Below, in pieces: positions 35,288 through 43,984 of a DNA stretch of 64,000 nt. The notes under the pieces were generated by a model, which did no database searches, was not told where the DNA came from, and saw nothing but the letters and a program-made list of their open reading frames with translations. The stretch covers positions 4,528,896-4,592,895 of the forward strand of contig OY282377.1 in NCBI GenBank assembly GCA_958295785.1. Direction: 5' to 3'. A program made the position numbers and the translations under genes. The stretch's first letter is position 1. Each line of letters starts with the position of its first letter. The stretch is from an uncultured Latescibacterota bacterium. GTDB lineage: Bacteria > Latescibacterota > UBA2968.

Positions 35288-36454
35288 ATGGCAACCGTAA
35301 AACTGACCGTTCACGCGGGCCCGCACAATCGGATCAATTGTCCGGTTTCGGTGGTCGTGCCCCAAAGCGCGACCGCGGCGTCCCTGAGCGCGGGCAACCG
35401 AGAAGTTCCATGTCAGGTGGAGCAAGTGCGCGATGGGTTGCGAGTCGATTTCATCGCGTCAAATCTCGAAGCGGAACAAACCGCTGAGTACGCCCTTGAA
35501 TTGGGCGCAAAACCAAAATACAGCGGGCGCGGCGTGGCGGTCACGCAGGGCAACGATGAGGTGTCCGTCTCTGTCGATGGGCAACATTTTACGACCTATT
35601 GTTGTGGCGCAGAACGCGCGCGTCCGCTTTTTTATCCGGTGATCGGGCCTTATGGCGACCCGGTGACGCGGCGATTGGCAACGCCACAGGACGGGCGTGA
35701 GATGGATCACCACCACCATCGGTCGATCTGGATTGCACACGGCGAGGTGAATGGCGCGGACAATTGGTCCGAAGGCGAATCCCACGGGCGCATTTTGCAT
35801 CGATGCTTTGACGCATTGGAAAGCGGGCCTGTTTTGGGGCGAATTGTATCGCATAGCGATTGGGTGGGCATGGACGGGTGGACGGGTCCGCCGGGAAGAA
35901 AGCGCGAGATTTTGGATCAACGCGCCGAGTGGATTGTGTACAACACGCCTTCTTCCGTGCGGATCATGGATTTGCACTTGACGCTCACAGCGCGAAATAT
36001 GGATGTGCTGTTCGGCGACACAAAAGAAGGCGGCTTGGCCTCTATTCGCGTGGCAGAGACCATGGAAGTCAAGCGCGATTTGGGCGGCAAAATTGAGAAT
36101 GGCATTGGCGGCATCAACGAGGAAGAAACCTGGGGAAAACGCGCGCCGTGGTGTCATTATTCAGGGCCGGTCAATGGCAATATCACGGGCGTTGCGATTA
36201 TGGATCACCCCGATAGTTTCCGGCACCCAACGCACTGGCATGTGCGAAATTACGGGCTGATGACCGCCAATCCCTTTGGACATTCGCATTTTTATGGCGA
36301 CGAAAGCCGCCGCGGGCACCACACCTTGGCACAAGGCGAGTCGCTCGTGGGCATATATCGCTACTATTTTCACAAGGGCGATGCCACAGAGGGCAATATC
36401 CGCGAACGCTATCACGACTTTGCCAATCCGCCCCGGATTGAGATCGAGGGATGA
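35288..36454 (+). CDS. PmoA-family (DUF6807-like) protein
   Basis: A 388-aa protein resembling the PmoA family of secreted or cytoplasmic beta-rich proteins that accompany sugar oxidoreductases. Landmarks are RPLFYPVIGPYG, the His cluster MDHHHHRSIW, GRILHR, and WCHYSG near the end. Despite the family name it is not methane monooxygenase. A strong AGGAGG lies 8 nt before ATG 35288, and TTGACT at 35214 could be a -35. The SDR gene starts 1 nt after the stop codon. Confidence 0.72.
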   Translation: MATVKLTVHAGPHNRINCPVSVVVPQSATAASLSAGNREVPCQVEQVRDGLRVDFIASNLEAEQTAEYALELGAKPKYSGRGVAVTQGNDEVSVSVDGQHFTTYCCGAERARPLFYPVIGPYGDPVTRRLATPQDGREMDHHHHRSIWIAHGEVNGADNWSEGESHGRILHRCFDALESGPVLGRIVSHSDWVGMDGWTGPPGRKREILDQRAEWIVYNTPSSVRIMDLHLTLTARNMDVLFGDTKEGGLASIRVAETMEVKRDLGGKIENGIGGINEEETWGKRAPWCHYSGPVNGNITGVAIMDHPDSFRHPTHWHVRNYGLMTANPFGHSHFYGDESRRGHHTLAQGESLVGIYRYYFHKGDATEGNIRERYHDFANPPRIEIEG

Positions 36455-36455
36455 G

Positions 36456-37235
36456 ATGGATCTGAACCTTACCGATAAAGTCGCCCTGATCACCGGCGGC
36501 AGCCGCGGCATTGGTCGCGCAACCGCATTGCGCTTTGCCGCAGAAGAATGCCATGTCGCCTTGTGTGCGCGCGGGCAAGCGGGTATAGATAGGGTGATCG
36601 AGGAAATTCGCGCCCACAATGTCGAGGCTTATGGCCTCGCGCTCGACGTTGCCAAACCCGGGGAAACCGAGCGGTTTGTCGATGCGGCCGCAGCCGCGCT
36701 CGGCGGCGTGGATGTGCTCGTCAACAATGTGGGAGGCACGTCTGGATCGCGCGAATTGCTCGCCTCCACAGACGCCGACTGGCAACAAACTTTTGACCTC
36801 AACCTCTTTCACGCGGTTCGCGCCAGCCGCGCGGCTGTTCCCCACATGGCAAAAAGAGGCGGCGGCAGCATTGTCACCATCTCGTCAATCTCGGGCTGGA
36901 AACCCGCAAACAGAGGGGCGCAATACGGCGCGACCAAAGCGGCCGAGATCTTTCTCGCAGGCGCGCTCGCCTGGGAACTGGCAACGCGCAATATCCGCGT
37001 CAATACTGTATGCCCCGGGTCGCTATTTTTCCCCGGCGGCGGTTGGGAACGCTTCCAAAACGAAAACCCAGAGCAGTATGAACTATTCCGCACGCGAGAA
37101 TTTCCCGCACAGCGGCTCGGCACGGATTTTGAAGTCGCCGATGCCGTGGTCTTTCTCTCGTCTGACCGCGCGCGTTGGATCAATGGCGCGTCCATCCCCG
37201 TAGATGGCGCGCAGGGCCGACCCACGGCGTTTTGA
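36456..37235 (+). CDS. Short-chain dehydrogenase/reductase
   Basis: A 259-aa classical SDR: TGGSRGIGRA cofactor loop (residues 13-22), VDVLVNNVGG, TISSISGW (catalytic Ser) and QYGATKAAE (Tyr/Lys). ATG 36456 follows the PmoA-like stop by one base. Pairing with a PmoA-like protein and nearby epimerases points to sugar or polyol oxidation; the substrate is unknown. Its 3' end touches the solitary repeat at 37234. Confidence 0.88.
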   Translation: MDLNLTDKVALITGGSRGIGRATALRFAAEECHVALCARGQAGIDRVIEEIRAHNVEAYGLALDVAKPGETERFVDAAAAALGGVDVLVNNVGGTSGSRELLASTDADWQQTFDLNLFHAVRASRAAVPHMAKRGGGSIVTISSISGWKPANRGAQYGATKAAEIFLAGALAWELATRNIRVNTVCPGSLFFPGGGWERFQNENPEQYELFRTREFPAQRLGTDFEVADAVVFLSSDRARWINGASIPVDGAQGRPTAF

Positions 37236-37265
37236 AGTACGCCCCGCCTACGGGGGTATTGAAAT
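37234..37265. repeat. Solitary CRISPR-repeat-like element A
   Basis: A 32-bp sequence, GAAGTACG-C-CG-CTAC-GGGGTATTGAAA, matching element C at 50059 at 28 or more of 32 positions and partly matching element B at 41461. Its ATTGAAA end resembles CRISPR repeats, but there is only one copy and no spacer series. It begins at the last codons of the SDR gene and marks the left edge of the accessory island. Confidence 0.65.
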
Positions 37266-37279
37266 GGAACTGGTAATAC

Positions 37280-37876
37280 ATGCTGAATTTGAATGACCTG
37301 GACACCGACGACATCCCTGGCATCACGCGAGTAAAGGGTAGTGAACTGGCCCAGGCAGGAGCGATATGCTTAGAATCTCAAGGACACCAACGAGGTGTCC
37401 AGCTTATGGTTCAAGGGTATGTTAGCAATAGCTATCCCTTGTCTTGGACGCCAGAAAATAATCAAGCACGCCGGACTTGGAATGACCCCAATGAAGCGAC
37501 CGAGGTCGGTGCGACTGGCATAGCGGTTCTATTGGCCATCCGGGAAATTGGTTATACCGTTATTGCACGTTCATGGCAAGGTACGGGATTTGATTACTGG
37601 CTGGGTAATGCTGATACGTCAAATATATCAGCCATCGAACGCGAGGTGACAACGGAATTGCGAGACATTCTAAAAGATGACAAGCTCGTTGTCAGAGGTA
37701 GCCTGGAAGTATCCGGCATTCGCACGGGCAATGACCATCAAATCAGAGCAAGAATGCAGCAAAAGTTACAACAGACAGACCAATCTGACACTTGGGGATT
37801 GCCAGTTTACGTAATCGCAGTCGAATTTAGAAGGCCGCTTGCCGAGATTGAGGAGAATAGAAATGGGCAACGTTAG
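37280..37876 (+). CDS. Hypothetical protein, first gene of a pair with a TPR-like protein
   Basis: 198 aa; not recognised. It is soluble, with mixed alpha/beta composition, an LLAIREIGYTVIARSWQGTG segment near the middle, and a C-terminal LPVYVIAVEFRRPLAEI. The next gene overlaps its end by 14 nt. A diverged copy of this C-terminal block remains at 38205-38295 before the second TPR-like gene, showing a tandem duplication. No ribosome site is clear. It may belong to an effector-adaptor pair, but this is inference. Confidence 0.55.
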   Translation: MLNLNDLDTDDIPGITRVKGSELAQAGAICLESQGHQRGVQLMVQGYVSNSYPLSWTPENNQARRTWNDPNEATEVGATGIAVLLAIREIGYTVIARSWQGTGFDYWLGNADTSNISAIEREVTTELRDILKDDKLVVRGSLEVSGIRTGNDHQIRARMQQKLQQTDQSDTWGLPVYVIAVEFRRPLAEIEENRNGQR

Positions 37877-38258
37877 TGATCTTCACAACAAGGCGATGGA
37901 ATGTGTTGACCACGCTGTTATGGAAGGGCGGCGAGGCAACGAGAAACTGGCAACGGAGTTCTTTGAGCAGGCGTTGAAATTTGAACTGACCGCAATCGCC
38001 GAACTGGACGATCAGAACGGGCTGAGTTGGTCCATACTACACCGCAGCGCAGGTTGGCTGGCTTTGGACTGCAATCAACCACGCTTGGCTAAGGAGTTGG
38101 CGCACAAAGCCCTCGCGGGCAACCCCCATCCAAAAGTTGCCGAGGAACTGCGCGACTTGCTCAAAGAAACCCACGGGGGAAGTCAGGAGAAGATTGCGAG
38201 AGAAAATGGACAGAATCAATCCCGAAGGGCGATTGCCCGCTTATGTCGTCGTCGTTGA
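37863..38258 (+). CDS. Small TPR-like helical protein, copy 1
   Basis: A 131-aa helical protein with LHNKAMECVDHAVMEGRRGN, WSILHRSAGWLALDC and EELRDLLKETHG blocks, a pattern of short TPR-like helical-repeat proteins. GAGGAGAATAGAA precedes ATG 37863. The last 20 residues are Arg/Gln-rich and differ from copy 2, which suggests the end has been changed by the duplication. Confidence 0.6.
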   Translation: MGNVSDLHNKAMECVDHAVMEGRRGNEKLATEFFEQALKFELTAIAELDDQNGLSWSILHRSAGWLALDCNQPRLAKELAHKALAGNPHPKVAEELRDLLKETHGGSQEKIARENGQNQSRRAIARLCRRR

Positions 38259-38295
38259 GTTTAGTCGCCCACTTGCCGAGGTGAACAAGAAATGA
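38205..38295 (+). pseudogene. Remnant of the 198-aa gene's 3' end
   Basis: The frame reads DRINPEGRLPAYVVVVEFSR then PLAEVNKK and a stop, closely matching the end of the protein at 37280 (LPVYVIAVEFRRPLAEI). Its stop overlaps the next ATG at 38292 just as in the first pair, so the unit [198-aa C-terminus + TPR-like gene] was duplicated and only the tail was kept. Confidence 0.6.
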
Positions 38296-38672
38296 GTGCC
38301 ACTAACAACCCTCACAATCGAGCTATGGACCTCGTGGAAACGGCCATTTTGGAACGCATGCGAGGCAACATGGCAAAGACAGTTCAACTTTATGCCGAAG
38401 CGTTAGAATTGGAACTCGTTGCCATTCGGGAACTGGATGAACGCGGCGAACGCGCCGAGCCGACATGGTCAGTGTTGCACCGCAGTGCCGGGTGGATGGC
38501 GTTTAACAGCAATCGGTTTCATCTGGCCGCGAAATTGGCGCGCAAAGCCCTCGCGGGCAACCCCCATCCAGAGATTGCCGAGGAACTGCGCGACTTGCTC
38601 AAAGAAACCCACGGCCGAATGCCGCAAATCATACGGCATCGCTGTGGGCGAAATGGAAATGATACTTGCTAA
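38292..38672 (+). CDS. Small TPR-like helical protein, copy 2
   Basis: A 126-aa paralogue of the protein at 37863, sharing NPHNRAMDLVE, WSVLHRSAGWMAFNS and the ALAGNPHPEIAEELRDLLKE block. GAGGTG lies before ATG 38292. The C-terminus (after KETHGRM) is abrupt, with the HsdS remnant following, so it may be slightly truncated. Confidence 0.6.
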   Translation: MSATNNPHNRAMDLVETAILERMRGNMAKTVQLYAEALELELVAIRELDERGERAEPTWSVLHRSAGWMAFNSNRFHLAAKLARKALAGNPHPEIAEELRDLLKETHGRMPQIIRHRCGRNGNDTC

Positions 38673-38712
38673 CTTCTCAAAATGTCCCGTCTCGGCCGTG
38701 TTCCACATCCTA

Positions 38713-38838
38713 AACTCAACCCAGCGTGAAATTGATCTACTCAAACAACTCGCCGAACAATACCGCACGCAAAAGCGCGGGCTGATGCAAAAATTGCTGA
38801 CGGGGAAGTGGCGAGTTGAACCCGTAAATGGTGATTGA
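38713..38838 (+). pseudogene. HsdS C-terminal remnant
   Basis: The frame to the stop at 38838 reads LNSTQREIDLLKQLAEQYRT then QKRGLMQKLLTGKWRV, the distinctive last helix of type I specificity subunits. Nothing upstream matches HsdS, so this is the scar of a lost type I system just before the CBASS operon. Confidence 0.7.
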
Positions 38839-38856
38839 ACATTATCGGAGATATTT

Positions 38857-39777
38857 ATGTCTAGAGACAAAACATTCAAAATTTTGAGCATTGATGGCGG
38901 TGGAGTACGCGGAGTTTTTGCTGCTAAGATGTTGGAACTTATAGAAACCAAACTCGGTATAGACATCTGCAATACTTTTGACCTCATCGTGGGTACTAGT
39001 ACTGGTAGCATCATAGCCGCAACTATTGCAATTGAGCACAGCTTAACCCAACTGGTAGATGATTACCTGAAAAATGCCCCAAAAATTTTTCGAAAGCGAT
39101 TGAGTTTGCACTTCAGATCGAAGTATGATCTGACTCCGTTAGCAAATTTTCTCCATGACAGACTTGGCGACATTAAACTGGGAAAAATAGAAAAGCCACT
39201 TATTTTGAATGCTACCAATGTTAGTGTTGGGGGGGTATATATTTTCAAATCATCGTATCAACATCAACAACGAAAGGGAGATTACGTGCGAGATGGCGAG
39301 GTGCCCTTGTATAAGGCAGTTTTAGCATCTTGTGCAGCACCAATTTATTTTGATCCAGTAGATATAAATGGAACTCTTGTTTGTGATGGAGGTATCTGGG
39401 CGAATAATCCCTCTTTAGTTGGCTATACTGATGCCATTAGAAATTTCCAAGCCAACAACATCAAAATCCTATCTTTGGGAACTGGTACAGCAAAAAAAAT
39501 TTACCAACCCGAAAAAAAGTGGGGATTTCTAACTGGATGGAAAAAAACTAAGTTGGTAGAGTTTGTGATGTCTTGTCAAACAGCGTTTCCTCAGAATGTC
39601 TTATATTTGCTTGATAGCGGGAAAATTCTCAGAATTGACACAGAAATTGAAAATTACGGCCTTGACAACCACCGAAATATGACTATTCTAGTAGAGTTGG
39701 CAAAAAGTGAGTTCACAAAACACAACACAGAAATTCGGGATTTTTTGCTCTCAGGAGGTGCAAACCATGAAACATGA
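38857..39777 (+). CDS. capV: Patatin-like phospholipase (CapV-type CBASS effector)
   Basis: A 306-aa patatin: the oxyanion loop DGGGVRG (residues 13-19), nucleophile elbow GTSTG with Ser48, and DGG with Asp177, so the Ser-Asp dyad is intact. In CBASS this effector is activated by a cyclic dinucleotide and attacks membrane lipids. It overlaps the CD-NTase gene by 11 nt and is clearly AT-rich compared with the SDR and epimerase genes upstream, suggesting transfer. The assignment as effector rests on this gene order. Confidence 0.88.
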   Translation: MSRDKTFKILSIDGGGVRGVFAAKMLELIETKLGIDICNTFDLIVGTSTGSIIAATIAIEHSLTQLVDDYLKNAPKIFRKRLSLHFRSKYDLTPLANFLHDRLGDIKLGKIEKPLILNATNVSVGGVYIFKSSYQHQQRKGDYVRDGEVPLYKAVLASCAAPIYFDPVDINGTLVCDGGIWANNPSLVGYTDAIRNFQANNIKILSLGTGTAKKIYQPEKKWGFLTGWKKTKLVEFVMSCQTAFPQNVLYLLDSGKILRIDTEIENYGLDNHRNMTILVELAKSEFTKHNTEIRDFLLSGGANHET

Positions 39778-40747
39778 ACAATATTTCAACGACTTTTTAG
39801 CTGACCAGGTCAATCTGAACCAGTCCAGACTTGACACATTGGAAAGTCGTGTGAAGACGATCTCTGGCCTGCTTAAAGATAAGCTAGATGGTTATAGAAA
39901 ATACAGTTCACAGGGATCTTATGCCCATCAAACAATCATTAAACCTGTGCAGGATAATGACGAATTTGATGCCGACATCTTGGTCTTCATTCGGGACAAT
40001 GACTTTGATCCGGATAATTTTGTTACTAATTATGTGGATTCGATCTACGACGTGTTTATGAACAATAACAACTATAAGGACAAGGTTACAAGAAACACCC
40101 GCTGTGTAACGATTAACTATGCCGGGGACTTCCATTTAGATGTTGTTCCTTGTGTAGAGTACGAAGGCACCCAATACATCTGTAACAGACAAGAAAAAAA
40201 GTATGAAAAGACAGATGGTGATGGCTACAAGAGTTGGTTGATCGGGAAAAATAGGATAGTCGGCGGTAACTACTTCAGGAAGTCAACCCGATTGCTAAAA
40301 TTCCTGCGTGATCATAAAGACAATTTTTCCGTGAAGTCCATATTGCTAACGACTATGTTAGGAAACGAAATTGACGATAACGATCAGGACAATAGTGATT
40401 TTTCTAACTTGCCTACAACGCTGAAAACACTTTCTAACGGGCTGAATGATTACCTTCAAGACCAGGTGGATATCCCGACCATAGAAAATCCTGCGTTGCC
40501 TGAAGAAGACTTTAACAGACATTGGGACGACAAAAAGTACGCCAATTTTCGCGATAAGTTTGATATTTATACCAAAAGAATTAACGAGGCGTTCGATGAG
40601 AAGAATCACGACGAAAGTATCAAAAAATGGCGTAAGATATTTGGTGATAAATTTGGGAAACTACGCTCAAACGGATCAAATGCGGCAAGTAGTGTAGCTA
40701 TTCCTCCAACTGTAAGTGCCACAAAACCCTATGCCTACAATGATTAG
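39767..40747 (+). CDS. CD-NTase (cGAS/DncV-like nucleotidyltransferase)
   Basis: A 326-aa SMODS-type nucleotidyltransferase. Catalytic features are GSYAHQT (GS at 50-51), FDADILVFI (Asp68 and Asp70) and DFHLDVVP (Asp125), the three metal-binding acids. It would make a cyclic oligonucleotide signal on infection; the product cannot be predicted here. A strong AGGAGGTG precedes ATG 39767, inside the end of the patatin gene. Its C-terminus (ATKPYAYND) overlaps the E2-like gene start. In E2-linked CBASS the CD-NTase tail is the modification site, so this tail is of interest. Confidence 0.88.
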   Translation: MKHEQYFNDFLADQVNLNQSRLDTLESRVKTISGLLKDKLDGYRKYSSQGSYAHQTIIKPVQDNDEFDADILVFIRDNDFDPDNFVTNYVDSIYDVFMNNNNYKDKVTRNTRCVTINYAGDFHLDVVPCVEYEGTQYICNRQEKKYEKTDGDGYKSWLIGKNRIVGGNYFRKSTRLLKFLRDHKDNFSVKSILLTTMLGNEIDDNDQDNSDFSNLPTTLKTLSNGLNDYLQDQVDIPTIENPALPEEDFNRHWDDKKYANFRDKFDIYTKRINEAFDEKNHDESIKKWRKIFGDKFGKLRSNGSNAASSVAIPPTVSATKPYAYND

Positions 40748-41462
40748 ATACACGGCAGAAGAGCTTGAAGAGATACGGAAAATTTTTCCAAATCTCTACT
40801 ATGCAGAAGACGAAAAAAAAATAAAAGGGGAGTTGGATTTTTGTGCTCATTACAAAGATATTGGTTGCGATGGTATCAGTAAATGGGTCATTGAGCCTTG
40901 CAATCGAAATCAAAGTGACTGCATTGAAGATGCCTATTCAATCGAGATTGATCTGGAAAAAGCCAGTGTCTTTGAAACTGGTGGCAGGATAGAGAGACTT
41001 GCTAAATCTCTGGGCAAGAAAAATGCTGACTTGCATCTTAATGACGACCATAGTTGTTGCTTGGGTATTTTCCCGCCTGCCAATCGTCTATCAAGGTTCG
41101 TAATTGAACAGGTTTATCCTTATTTTGTTTGGCAAGCCTATTATGAGAAATACCGTAGCGTCCCTCCGTGTGGGGAATGTCCTCACTCTCGGTCAGATGC
41201 TGTCAGTAGCCGAATTACAGATGAAAAAAATTATCTTCACATCCTGTTGCGTAAGCAGAAATCCCAACCAAAAGGTAGAAAGAGAAATGAACCCTGCCCC
41301 TGCGGAAAGAAAAAAAAATATAAAAGATGTTGTTATATCTCTGACAAAGAGATAGATATTGAAATAAAAAAAACAAAAGATAGTTTGTCCTATCTAAAGA
41401 GTGAGCAAAAACCATCTGCGGATACCTTACGGCGTAAGAAAAAAACAAAGCTACGTCAGTGA
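40731..41462 (+). CDS. E2-like CBASS protein with C-terminal SEC-C zinc motif
   Basis: A 243-aa protein. Residues 1-150 match the bacterial E2-like fold: RYTAEELEEIRKIFP, VFETGGRIERLA, then HLN (102-104) followed by Cys109/Cys110 in CCLGIF, the expected E2 catalytic position, and YPYFVWQAYYEKY. Residues 188-201 form a SEC-C zinc motif (CPCG...KRCC). No E1 or JAB partner is present, so the locus resembles the short type II CBASS form. Starts at 40731 or 40740 both overlap the CD-NTase stop. Confidence 0.68.
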   Translation: MPTMIRYTAEELEEIRKIFPNLYYAEDEKKIKGELDFCAHYKDIGCDGISKWVIEPCNRNQSDCIEDAYSIEIDLEKASVFETGGRIERLAKSLGKKNADLHLNDDHSCCLGIFPPANRLSRFVIEQVYPYFVWQAYYEKYRSVPPCGECPHSRSDAVSSRITDEKNYLHILLRKQKSQPKGRKRNEPCPCGKKKKYKRCCYISDKEIDIEIKKTKDSLSYLKSEQKPSADTLRRKKKTKLRQ

Positions 41463-41489
41463 AACACCCACCTACTAGGGTATTGAAAC
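41461..41489. repeat. Solitary CRISPR-repeat-like element B
   Basis: CACCCACCTACTAGGGTATT then GAAAC. It agrees with elements A and C over CTAC-x-GGGTATTGAAA but is less similar on its left side. It starts at the E2-like gene's stop codon. Confidence 0.5.
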
Positions 41490-41515
41490 TGATATTTACC
41501 TGTATAATACGGGCA

Positions 41516-41692
41516 GTTCGGGATACGATAGGGGCTGTGGATACGTTGTCTGTTGCTTTTGCGTTGAATTGTTTTTGTGGTTTGCCTTTGAAGGAATGTG
41601 GGCAGATGGCGAATATAGTGGATGCGTTGAGTGTGAGTAGTGAGTCTTCTGTTGCTAGCAGGGAATTATTGCGGGAGTGGGGACGGGTGTGA
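41516..41692 (+). pseudogene. PfkB-type sugar kinase C-terminal remnant
   Basis: The frame reads VRDTIGAVDTLSVAFALNCF and continues with GLPLKECGQMANIVDALSVS, matching the DTTGAGDTF...A-ANA-AL-V block of PfkB kinases with the catalytic GAGD changed to GAVD. No N-terminal kinase sequence precedes it. It is a decayed fragment between element B and the large repeat. Confidence 0.5.
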
Positions 41693-41705
41693 GGGAGTAG
41701 AGTAA

Positions 41706-42133
41706 TACCAAATTGAATTGCTATTGTCCTAAAGTGATGCGATATGTTGCCAGCAAGAGATCCCCTTGCCTTTACGCAGTCATTCAAAGAAGCCATTGCA
41801 AAAATGCCATCCCAAAAGACCCTCCGATAAAGCCATCACGCACAGCGCACGAGGCCATCTCGCAACCAACCTCCCTCTTGCAACCCACCTTGCAGGCCAA
41901 CGCATGTCGTGCTGTTACAAAAGCGATTTGCGCTGTGCAGAGCACCCCTCGGCGCATGAGAGCGGCATTTTTTGCCTACTTTTTTTGCTGTTGAAAAAAA
42001 GTAGGTCGCCGAAGGCATCAAAGGCAACCCACATGGAGGCAGAACCAAACGCTTTACGTAAGGCTGTTCCCCATTCCTTATTCCTCCCTGATGGGAGGCA
42101 GGATACGGACAACTTAAAAGCAAATTGGTATAA
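41706..42133. repeat. Dispersed about 430-bp non-coding repeat, copy 2
   Basis: Same unit as 32050-32482, including the internal hairpin at about 41978-42006 (12-bp stem with T/A runs) and ends ATACCAAATTG/TTGGTATAAT. Inserted between the kinase remnant and the lipoprotein gene. Confidence 0.85.
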
Positions 42134-42495
42134 TAGGGTAACTAACGGTAAAGGTGTAGTTATTTTTTTATGGAGTGTATGATGAGGAATTTTGTTGTTG
42201 TGTTATGTTGTTTTATGTTTTTGTCTTGTCAGTATCAGTCTATTCAGGCAGCATCAGTAAGAAAGGCTGAAATATTTAAGGAGCATGGTTTATTGACTGA
42301 AGCAAAAAAGGAATTGATTGATGTTCTTTTTTCTGATGCAAGTGCAGATGAAAAGGCGCAGGCATATTATATACTAGGAGGGATTGCTTTTAACGAGAAG
42401 AGGATGTCAACAGCGTTAAATACGTGGAATGAACTTTTAGAAAAGTATCCAAATTCTAGTCAAGCTACCTTTGTTAAAGGTAAGTATTCTGTAAA

Positions 42496-43206
42496 TTAAG
42501 TTATTCTAAGTTTTGAATTGTCTGGATAAACGCGTTGATAATGGGTATTCATCTTGTCTCTCGCCTTGGGCAAAGTGAACTGCCAATTCAAGGGGATGCC
42601 CTTGGCCTCCCGCTCCTGAAAGAAGGCCAAAACTTCCCGGCGCAGTTCCGCCTTTGTCGCGATGCGCCTATTCAAACATCCTCGCGCCAGAGCCGAAAAC
42701 GCAATCTCGATCATGTTGAGCCAACTCGCCGACTTGGGAGTAAAGAAGAACTCAAACTTCTGCGCGAGGGCAAACGCCTCATCGGCCGGCAAAGAACGAT
42801 AGAAGGCATGGCGGGTATGCGTGTTGAGATTGTCTTGCACCAAGCGGATTTTCTCCGCTTGTGGCCAATGCTGTGTCAGGGCCTGACAAAAGTGGGTGTC
42901 TTCCTTCATCGTGCGCCGAGGATAGATTTCGGCAAGCCGTTTGCCGGTTAAAGGCTCAATGGCGGCCAACAGCGCACGCGAGCCGTGTTTGGTATAGGCA
43001 TCATGTTCTTTGGTCACTTGGCCTGTTGTCAGGGGCAAGGGATCAAGGACTTGTCCGATGAGAAAACAAGGACGTTCATCAAAGCAGACCACAGGAACAT
43101 TGGGATCATGAGGTTGGTCATACAGCCAAAGCAAGGCTTCCATGCGTGCGAGAAAGGACGCATCCACTTTGCGGATGCACCAGGTTTTCTTCAAGTGGGG
43201 CTTCAA
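42496..43206 (-). CDS. IS630 transposase, C-terminal catalytic frame
   Basis: 236 codons with the DDE core: VVCFDERP (Asp), LVQDNLNTH (Asp) and SWLNMIEIAF (Glu). It lacks its own ribosome site; a -1 slip on AAAAAAA joins LKK to NELKPHLKK, restoring the usual IS630 sequence and a transposase of about 345 aa. Confidence 0.85.
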   Translation of the reverse strand: MKPHLKKTWCIRKVDASFLARMEALLWLYDQPHDPNVPVVCFDERPCFLIGQVLDPLPLTTGQVTKEHDAYTKHGSRALLAAIEPLTGKRLAEIYPRRTMKEDTHFCQALTQHWPQAEKIRLVQDNLNTHTRHAFYRSLPADEAFALAQKFEFFFTPKSASWLNMIEIAFSALARGCLNRRIATKAELRREVLAFFQEREAKGIPLNWQFTLPKARDKMNTHYQRVYPDNSKLRIT

Positions 43207-43625
43207 TTCGTTTTTTTGAGACTCGTCTTGACATGCGTGTGTGAGAGATGCTCACAAGAGCCCAATGCCACGCAGTGATCCGCCAAGAGGCGCAACGTCC
43301 ATCTGCCATGGCCTGCCGGGGGGGTTGAACAGGCCAAGGCGGTGATTTGGGCCCGTTGCTTGCCGGTCATCTCCACCGGACGTCCTGGCCGCGGGGCATC
43401 TTTGAGGCTGTCCAAGCCGAGGGTGCGGTATTTCTTTGCCCAATGACTCAGGGTCTGCCCGGTCATGCCGAGGGTTTGAGCCACTTGAGTGTAGGTTTTG
43501 CCTCGGTCAAGTTCAAGCAAGCCCAAAGCGCGTTTGTAGATTCGGGCTTTTTGGTCGCCTTTGGTGATCAAGGCGGTCAAAGTGTCTCGGTCTGTGGGGG
43601 TGAGTTGGACGTGTTGTTTGGGCAT
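43203..43625 (-). CDS. IS630 transposase, N-terminal frame
   Basis: About 140 aa with a helix-turn-helix region (YTQVAQTLGMTGQTLSHWAK and a second winged-helix part). ATG 43625 has GGAGGCG upstream. It ends in SLKKTN with the A7 run that probably serves for frameshifting into the next frame. Confidence 0.85.
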   Translation of the reverse strand: MPKQHVQLTPTDRDTLTALITKGDQKARIYKRALGLLELDRGKTYTQVAQTLGMTGQTLSHWAKKYRTLGLDSLKDAPRPGRPVEMTGKQRAQITALACSTPPAGHGRWTLRLLADHCVALGSCEHLSHTHVKTSLKKTN

Positions 43626-43984
43626 GCGAACGCCTCCTTGAAATAATTGAAATTCCAAAGTATTTAATTTACAGAGTAGTAAGATATTGGAATTGTCAGA
43701 AATTATTGGAGAATCTACGGAAAGGGAGGTTAATAATATAATAGCTCAATCTTATCTTCGTCATGCTGATTTTTGGTCGGAGGATAAAGAGACCGTTTTC
43801 ACAATTGACTCAAGTTGGATTTCAAATGTTGAGTCTGCAATTAAGTGGTATGATAAAGTAATGGCTGAATTTCCTGGTACTCCGTCTGCGGGACTCGCAT
43901 ATAAGGGGAAGCTTCGGACATTGTTGGGATGGAAGGATACTGGACGTTATGGTAGCTATCATGGTGTGGAGAAAATTTTAATAA

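Larger units (their letters stand above)
42494..43669. mobile_element. IS630-family insertion sequence
   Basis: A 1176-bp element flanked by TA (42492-42493, 43670-43671), with inverted ends starting AATTAA and continuing imperfectly. It carries two overlapping minus-strand frames that together encode an IS630-type DDE transposase. Confidence 0.85.
42182..43984 (+). pseudogene. TPR-type lipoprotein gene, split by IS630 and cut by a MITE
   Basis: ATG 42182 (GGAG at 42172) opens a signal peptide ending FLSC (lipobox) and TPR-like helices (AQAYYILGGIAFNEKRMSTA). IS630 at 42494-43669 interrupts it; across the insertion the frame continues from KYSV to QSSKILELSEII with a single TA. The second part ends at LIKV inside the MITE at 43985. 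The coding sequence is AT-rich. The real C-terminus is lost. Confidence 0.75.
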
